This document shows, piece by piece, positions 59,550 through 64,000 of a stretch of 64,000 bases of DNA. The notes under the pieces were generated by a model. That model searched no databases. It was not told the DNA's origin and saw nothing but the letters and a program-made list of their open reading frames with translations. The stretch's first letter is position 1, and every line of letters starts with the position of its first letter. The DNA comes from Ruegeria sp. HKCCD8929. Lineage in GTDB: Bacteria; Pseudomonadota; Alphaproteobacteria; Rhodobacterales; Rhodobacteraceae. The stretch is taken from the NCBI RefSeq assembly GCF_013031405.1, contig NZ_WPZY01000002.1:310001-374000 (forward strand). Direction: 5' to 3'. A program made the position numbers and the translations under genes.

Positions 59550-60458
59550 ATGACGACACTCGCCGCCCAATCCCGCCCTCTTGCCGGCATGTTCTGGATG
59601 CTGACGGCGGGGGCGTCTTTCGTGATGATGACGGCGCTGGTCAAGTCCATGGGGTCGTCGATGCATCCCATTCAGGCGGCGTTCTTGCGCTATCTTCTGG
59701 GGCTGGTGTTCCTGATCCCCGCGCTGCGGGCGATCATGAACGCGCGGTTGACCCGGCGCCACTGGACCCTGTTCGGCATTCGCGGCGGTATCCACGCAGT
59801 GGGCGTGATGCTGTGGTTCTTTGCCATGACCCAAATCCCGCTGGCCGAGGTCACGGCGATGAACTACCTGACCCCGGTTTATGTCACCCTTGGCGCGGCC
59901 CTGTTCCTGGGCGAGAAACTGGCCGCGCGCCGCATCGCTGCCGTTCTGGTGGCCTTGATCGGTGCGGCCATCATCCTGCGTCCCGGGTTTCGCGAGGTCT
60001 CGCCCGGTCATCTGGCAATGCTCGGTACCTCGCTGACGCTGGGTGGCTCGTACCTGCTGGCCAAGGCGATGGTCGAGGATGTCAGCCCCGCCGTGGTGGT
60101 CGCGCATCTGTCAGGCTGGGTGACACTGGCGCTGACGCCCTTTGCGATAATGGTCTGGACCCCGCCCAGTCTGCACGATCTGGGGGTGTTGTTTCTGGTC
60201 GCCTGTTTTGCCACTGGTGGGCATTACTTCATGACGCTGGCCCTGCAGGCCGCGCCGGTTGCGGTGACCCAGCCGGTGACCTTCCTGCAACTCATCTGGG
60301 CGACGCTGCTGGGCGCGTTGGTGTTCAACGAAGGCGTGGACATCTGGGTGGTCACCGGCGGCACTATCATCTTGGGTGCCGTCAGCTTCATCACTTGGCG
60401 CGAGGCGGTGCTAAAACGCCGGGCGCTGACACCTCCGAGCATCGCGCCCAAGCTCTGA
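59550..60458 (+). CDS. EamA-type DMT-superfamily permease
   Basis: A 302-residue membrane protein with ten predicted helices in two EamA repeats (about 10-145 and 155-290). Each repeat ends in the family pattern: AALFLGEKLAARRIAAVLV (about 110-128) and ALVFNEGVDIWVVTGGTIIL (about 253-272). Transport of an amino acid, purine or amine outward is usual. It starts 40 bases after the LysE-type gene on the same strand and may share its transcript. Confidence 0.9.
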   Translation: MTTLAAQSRPLAGMFWMLTAGASFVMMTALVKSMGSSMHPIQAAFLRYLLGLVFLIPALRAIMNARLTRRHWTLFGIRGGIHAVGVMLWFFAMTQIPLAEVTAMNYLTPVYVTLGAALFLGEKLAARRIAAVLVALIGAAIILRPGFREVSPGHLAMLGTSLTLGGSYLLAKAMVEDVSPAVVVAHLSGWVTLALTPFAIMVWTPPSLHDLGVLFLVACFATGGHYFMTLALQAAPVAVTQPVTFLQLIWATLLGALVFNEGVDIWVVTGGTIILGAVSFITWREAVLKRRALTPPSIAPKL

Positions 60459-60500
60459 ATGTAATCACATTGGGGCGTTCTCATAGCTATTAGGTAATTG

Positions 60501-60514
60501 ATTGACGGGTCAAT
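60501..60514. promoter_or_regulatory. Palindromic operator candidate for BetI
   Basis: Perfect 14-bp palindrome ATTGACGGGTCAAT, 47-60 bases before the betI start, embedded in TTGATTGAC that could serve as a -35. TetR proteins bind such short palindromes over promoters, so betI autoregulation, with betC controlled alongside, is the simplest reading. Confidence 0.6.
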
Positions 60515-60561
60515 AAAAACGGCTTAGCGTTTTCGCTAACAGTCTGTTCGAGGAACCCGAC

Positions 60562-61134
60562 ATGCCGAAACTCGGAATGGAGCCGATCCGGCGGGATGCG
60601 ATCGTCAAGGCAACGATCGCAGAGCTTGGCGTGAAAAAAACGCTTGATGTGACCGTCAGTCAAATCGCCAAGCGGGCAGGTATGTCGAGCGCGCTGGCGC
60701 ATCATTATTTCGGCGGCAAGGAGCAGATCTTTCTGGCGGCCATGCGCCACATCCTGACCGAATTCGGCGATGAAGTGCGCGCCGAACTCAAGACATGCAC
60801 GACCGAAAGCCGGGCGCATGCCATCGTGCGGGCCTGCTTTGCGCAGTCCTGTTTCACACCGGACGTCACCACGGCTTGGATGACCTTTTATGTTCTGGCG
60901 CAAAAAAACGATGATGCGCTGCGGCTGTGGCAAATCTATCAGTCCCGGTTACGCTCTAACCTGATCTATGCGTTGCGCCCCATCGTCTCGGACCCGGTGG
61001 AGCTGGCCGAGAATATGCGGGCCCTGATCGACGGGCTTTACATTCAGGCGGCACTCGGCGCGCCGGAAGTACCGGAAATAGCGCTCAATCATGCGCTGCG
61101 CGTTCTCAACACCCTTATCGAGGCTGAAAAATGA
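60562..61134 (+). CDS. betI: TetR-family regulator BetI
   Basis: A 190-residue choline-responsive repressor. The N-terminus MPKLGMEPIRRDAI closely matches BetI (MPKLGMQSIRR in E. coli). The HTH is at about 30-55 (VSQIAKRAGMSSALAHHYFG), and a TetR ligand domain follows. The ATGA overlap with betC (61131-61134) ties it to choline-sulfate use. A second BetI-like gene is convergent with betC, so the two may share or split control. Confidence 0.85.
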   Translation: MPKLGMEPIRRDAIVKATIAELGVKKTLDVTVSQIAKRAGMSSALAHHYFGGKEQIFLAAMRHILTEFGDEVRAELKTCTTESRAHAIVRACFAQSCFTPDVTTAWMTFYVLAQKNDDALRLWQIYQSRLRSNLIYALRPIVSDPVELAENMRALIDGLYIQAALGAPEVPEIALNHALRVLNTLIEAEK

Positions 61135-62639
61135 CAAAGCCGAACATTCTGATCCTGATGGTGGATCAGCTTAACGGAACCCTCTTTCCCGACGGTCCCG
61201 CCGAATGGCTTCACACGCCGAACCTGAAGAAATTGGCGGCGCGCTCGACGCGCTTTGCCAATGCTTATACAGCCTCGCCGCTCTGCGCGCCGGGGAGGGC
61301 AAGCTTCATGTCCGGTCAACTGCCGTCGCGCACGGGCGTTTATGACAACGCCGCCGAGTTTCGCAGCGATATCCCCACCTATGCGCATCACCTGCGCCGG
61401 GCGGGCTACTACACCTGCCTGTCCGGAAAGATGCATTTCGTGGGGCCTGACCAGTTGCACGGGTTCGAGGATCGGCTGACCACCGATATCTACCCGGCCG
61501 ATTTCGGCTGGACCCCCGATTACCGCAAGCCGGGCGAGCGGATCGACTGGTGGTATCACAACATGGGATCGGTCACCGGTGCGGGTGTGGCGGAAATCTC
61601 CAATCAGATGGAGTATGACGACGAGGTTGCCTACAACGCCAAGGCCAAGCTCTATGATCTGGCTCGCGGTCATGATGACCGCCCGTGGTGTGTGACCGTC
61701 AGTTTCACCCACCCGCATGATCCCTATGTCGCGCGCCGGAAATACTGGGATCTCTACGAGGATTGCGAGCATCTGCTGCCCGAAGTGGCGGACCTTGGTT
61801 ACGACAATCAGGACCCGCACGCCAAGCGCATCTTCGACGCCAATGACTGGCGCAGTTTCGACATCACCGAAGTGGACATCCGCAAATCCCGTCGCGCCTA
61901 TTTCGCCAACATCTCGTATCTCGACGACAAGGTTGGTGAGATCATGGAGGTGCTGGAAACCACGCGGCAAGAGGCGATCATCCTCTTTGTCTCGGACCAT
62001 GGCGACATGCTGGGCGAGCGGGGCCTGTGGTTCAAGATGAACTTCTACGAAGGCTCGGCGCGGGTGCCGCTGATGATTTCGGCCCCTGATCTGCCTGCGG
62101 GCCGGATCGACACGCCGGTCTCGACGCTGGATGTGACCCCGACGCTAGGGGTGCTGGCGGGTGTGCCGATGGACGAGCTTGCCCCGTGGACCGATGGTGA
62201 GGACCTGTCGCCGCTGGCCAGAGGCGAAGAGCGCACCAGCCCGGTGGCGATGGAATACGCCGCCGAAGCATCTTATGCGCCGCTGGTCTCGCTGCGCTAC
62301 GGCAAGTGGAAATACAGCCGCTGCGTTCTGGACCCCGATCAGCTCTTTGACCTTGAAACCGATCCGCACGAGTTAAAGAACCTGGCGGACAGGCCCGAGC
62401 ATCAGGTCACGCTGCAAACACTCAGGGCAAAATCCGAGGCCCGCTGGGATCTTGAGAAGTTCGACGCGGAAGTGCGTGCCAGCCAGGCCCGCCGCTGGGT
62501 GGTCTACGAGGCGTTGCGCCAGGGCGGCTATTACCCCTGGGACTACCAGCCGCTGCAAAAGGCGTCCGAGCGTTACATGCGCAACCACATGGACCTGAAC
62601 ACCGTTGAGGAAAACCAGCGCTATCCGCGCGGCGAGTGA
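61131..62639 (+). CDS. betC: Choline-sulfatase
   Basis: Hydrolyses choline-O-sulfate to choline and sulfate, feeding glycine betaine synthesis. The 502-residue sulfatase has SPLCAPGRASFMSGQLPSR (about 49-67) with the formylglycine cysteine C52 in C-x-P-x-R, the D12/Q13 metal region, a SDHGDMLGERGLWFKMNFYE segment (about 287-306, the conserved sulfatase DHG), and a C-terminal choline-sulfatase domain ending RWVVYEALRQGGYYPWDYQP. It overlaps betI by 4 bp and ends 19 bp inside the 3' end of the convergent TetR gene. Confidence 0.95.
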   Translation: MTKPNILILMVDQLNGTLFPDGPAEWLHTPNLKKLAARSTRFANAYTASPLCAPGRASFMSGQLPSRTGVYDNAAEFRSDIPTYAHHLRRAGYYTCLSGKMHFVGPDQLHGFEDRLTTDIYPADFGWTPDYRKPGERIDWWYHNMGSVTGAGVAEISNQMEYDDEVAYNAKAKLYDLARGHDDRPWCVTVSFTHPHDPYVARRKYWDLYEDCEHLLPEVADLGYDNQDPHAKRIFDANDWRSFDITEVDIRKSRRAYFANISYLDDKVGEIMEVLETTRQEAIILFVSDHGDMLGERGLWFKMNFYEGSARVPLMISAPDLPAGRIDTPVSTLDVTPTLGVLAGVPMDELAPWTDGEDLSPLARGEERTSPVAMEYAAEASYAPLVSLRYGKWKYSRCVLDPDQLFDLETDPHELKNLADRPEHQVTLQTLRAKSEARWDLEKFDAEVRASQARRWVVYEALRQGGYYPWDYQPLQKASERYMRNHMDLNTVEENQRYPRGE

Positions 62640-63220
62640 CCGTGTCCGTCCAACAAGGTTAGAATCACCTCGCGCGCTGCCTGGCGCGCGTGTCCGGCAT
62701 CCACCGGCCCGGCCCTTTGCGCCAGTTCAATCCATACGCCGTCCATATAGGCCTGGATCGAGGCGCGCAGGGCGGATTGGCGAGCGGGCTCGACCAGTTG
62801 CCGAAGCTCGTGACGCAGGTGGCTGGCCACCCGGCGCTGGTTGATACGATGCAGGCGCGCCAGACGAGGGGCGTAAGGCGCGTTGGCCCAAAACTGAACC
62901 CAGACCGAACATTGCTGGGCGGTCAGCAGCTGATCGTCGAAGTTCGCGTCGATGATGGCAAGCAGACGGTCGCGCGGAGTCTCGGACCCGCTCAGATGCG
63001 CCATCAGACGCGCGCGCAATAGCGACATCAGCCGGCGCATGGTTTTTTCCATCAGCTGATCTTTTGAACCGAAATAGTAGTTGATCGACGCGGCAGACGC
63101 CCCGGCAGTCCGCGCAATCTCGGCCATTGTGACAGTCACGAATCCCTTCTGATGAATCGCCTCAATCGCGGCTTCGATGAGTTCGTCGTTCCGTATGTCG
63201 CGAATGCGTCTGCGTGTCAT
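62621..63220 (-). CDS. Second BetI-like TetR-family regulator
   Basis: A 199-residue TetR protein. The HTH is at about 30-55 (MAEIARTAGASAASINYYFG). The ligand domain also follows BetI: IIDANFDDQLLTAQQCSVWV (about 88-107) parallels the E. coli BetI segment with NFDE and AWLAFWA, then RLHRINQRRVASHL. It is convergent with betC (19-bp overlap) and divergent from the BCCT-like gene, so it may regulate the latter. Confidence 0.82.
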   Translation of the reverse strand: MTRRRIRDIRNDELIEAAIEAIHQKGFVTVTMAEIARTAGASAASINYYFGSKDQLMEKTMRRLMSLLRARLMAHLSGSETPRDRLLAIIDANFDDQLLTAQQCSVWVQFWANAPYAPRLARLHRINQRRVASHLRHELRQLVEPARQSALRASIQAYMDGVWIELAQRAGPVDAGHARQAAREVILTLLDGHGHSPRG

Positions 63221-63385
63221 GCGCCCATATTGGCAAAGCGCGTAGGTGAATGAAAGCGATAGAAAAAATCAAAACTTGAATAGTCATTTAAAAAATGGTT
63301 CCGACAATCAGAAAATCCTGCTAATTACCGTTCCCATCCCCCGTGTGGAACAGCCCGTGGGGGCAAATACAAGACCTTGGGAGGG

Positions 63386-64000
63386 ATGAAATTGCTGAAC
63401 ATGATCCTGACATTCGGGATATTGCTGGCCTTTGCGCTGGTAATTTTCTTCACCATCAGGTGGCGCAACGTGGATTGCGTCGGTGTCACGCCCGTCCATT
63501 TGTTCACCTTCATCGCCATTCTGTTCACCTCGGGCCTGGATGTTGGTCTGATCATGTTTCCGCTGGCTGAGTTCGGCGGGTATGCCGAGGACGCCGCGTA
63601 CAGCTTTGCCAACCCGCTGGCGATCGAGTTCGGGTTCTGGGGCTTTCTGATCTGGGGCTTCTATTTCCTGACCACGTTCTATTTCTGCGTGATCGAGCCG
63701 CGCGTCGGCTTTTTCGAGATCCCGCTGGTCAAGATCGTCAACAACATCGTCATCATCGGCACCTGCGCGTTCACCGCCAGCCTGTTCCTGATCTACCTGC
63801 CCGGCTACATCCCCGAAATCGGCGATGGCGAGACGGTGGTGACCACCTTCTACCTGATCGTCTTCGTCACCATTCTGGCGGCAGCCTACAGCTCGACCGA
63901 CCTGAAATATGTCCGGGTGCTGTCCGTCGGATCGTCGTTGCTGTTCTTTGCGCTGATCCTGGGTATGTGGGCCTATTCCGGCATGGGTGTTGGCGGGCTG
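63386..64000 (+). CDS. Divergent BCCT-like transporter (3' end beyond window)
   Basis: An open frame of 205 codons from ATG 63386 to the window edge; GGGAGG lies just before the start. It encodes a membrane protein with helices near 5-25, 38-60, 82-105, 118-138, 150-168 and 175-195. Residues TSGLDVGLIMFPLAEF (about 48-63) align in position with the canonical BCCT stretch SAGMGIGLxFWGxAEP, and IVFVTILAAAYSSTDLKYVRVLS (about 155-177) with the later sodium-site region. The cation-binding tryptophan/glycine pattern is altered. Beside betI and betC, choline uptake is the obvious suggestion. Confidence 0.6.
   Translation, partial: MKLLNMILTFGILLAFALVIFFTIRWRNVDCVGVTPVHLFTFIAILFTSGLDVGLIMFPLAEFGGYAEDAAYSFANPLAIEFGFWGFLIWGFYFLTTFYFCVIEPRVGFFEIPLVKIVNNIVIIGTCAFTASLFLIYLPGYIPEIGDGETVVTTFYLIVFVTILAAAYSSTDLKYVRVLSVGSSLLFFALILGMWAYSGMGVGGL

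Noticed and set aside
63264..63300. Imperfect repeat TTGAAT...ATTTAA upstream of the second TetR gene
   Set aside because: Only the outer bases pair; AT-rich sequence makes this expected by chance, so no operator is claimed.
1..64000. tRNA, rRNA, CRISPR arrays, transposases, prophage or toxin-antitoxin genes
   Set aside because: Looked for cloverleaf-like segments, regularly spaced repeats and transposase or integrase motifs and found none I could support.

Overview
The window reads as chromosomal DNA from a marine Roseobacter-group alphaproteobacterium (Rhodobacteraceae, Ruegeria-like). The grounds are high GC, dense gene packing with many 4-bp ATGA overlaps, an lptG-lptD-surA-pdxA-rsmA block beside pepA, a class A alphaproteobacterial RNase P RNA, an ectoine-hydrolase-like gene, and a betI-betC choline-sulfate locus. 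This is inference from gene content; no database search was made. I saw no tRNA, rRNA, CRISPR array, transposase or prophage.

Layout. 1-7600 (minus): a peptide-type ABC transporter (ATPase cut by the window edge, two permeases, Tat-exported binding protein), a CocE-type hydrolase, glycerate kinase and D-aminoacyl-tRNA deacylase. 7700-14200 (minus): rsmA, pdxA, surA, lptD, lptG, then what looks like a collapsed lptF. 14300-18500: pepA, holC, an unusual alpha/beta hydrolase, a nitroreductase, Hsp20. 18530-24605 (minus): a membrane-stress-like cluster made of a double zinc-ribbon membrane protein, cytochrome b561, SPFH-GYF protein, DUF2927 lipoprotein, TelA, XpaC and a 29-residue membrane peptide. 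24690-29570: rluB, tadA, a SnoaL-cyclase fusion coupled to a DoeA-like hydrolase and an MBL-fold hydrolase, and a ceramidase-family protein. 29900-37600: gatCA, lipoproteins, an amidase, rnpB, rpmG, GNAT enzymes, a BI-1 family protein, a DUF1127 protein.

37700-48800: a LysR regulator, quinone reductase, XRE regulator, hisN-like phosphatase, 8-oxoguanine and guanine deaminases, mgtE with a 5-formyl-THF cyclo-ligase, a YmdB-type phosphoesterase and an SLC13 transporter. 48900-60500: YbaY-META protein, patatin lipoprotein, FAD dehydrogenase with a BASS transporter, glutamine amidotransferase, a second SLC13 transporter, yebC, nitroreductase, an argP/lysE exporter pair, a DMT permease. 60500-64000: betI with a palindromic operator, betC, a second BetI-like regulator, and the start of a divergent BCCT-like transporter that runs off the window.

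Beyond genes, four things stand out. A roughly 163-bp structured intergenic repeat occurs twice (29595-29758 and 56993-57154) with compensatory changes in a hairpin. lptF appears deleted down to a 33-codon stub. The TelA/XpaC/SPFH/zinc-ribbon cluster resembles a PspA-less relative of the Bacillus ydjFGHI envelope module. Two further dispersed palindromic or intergenic motifs are present.
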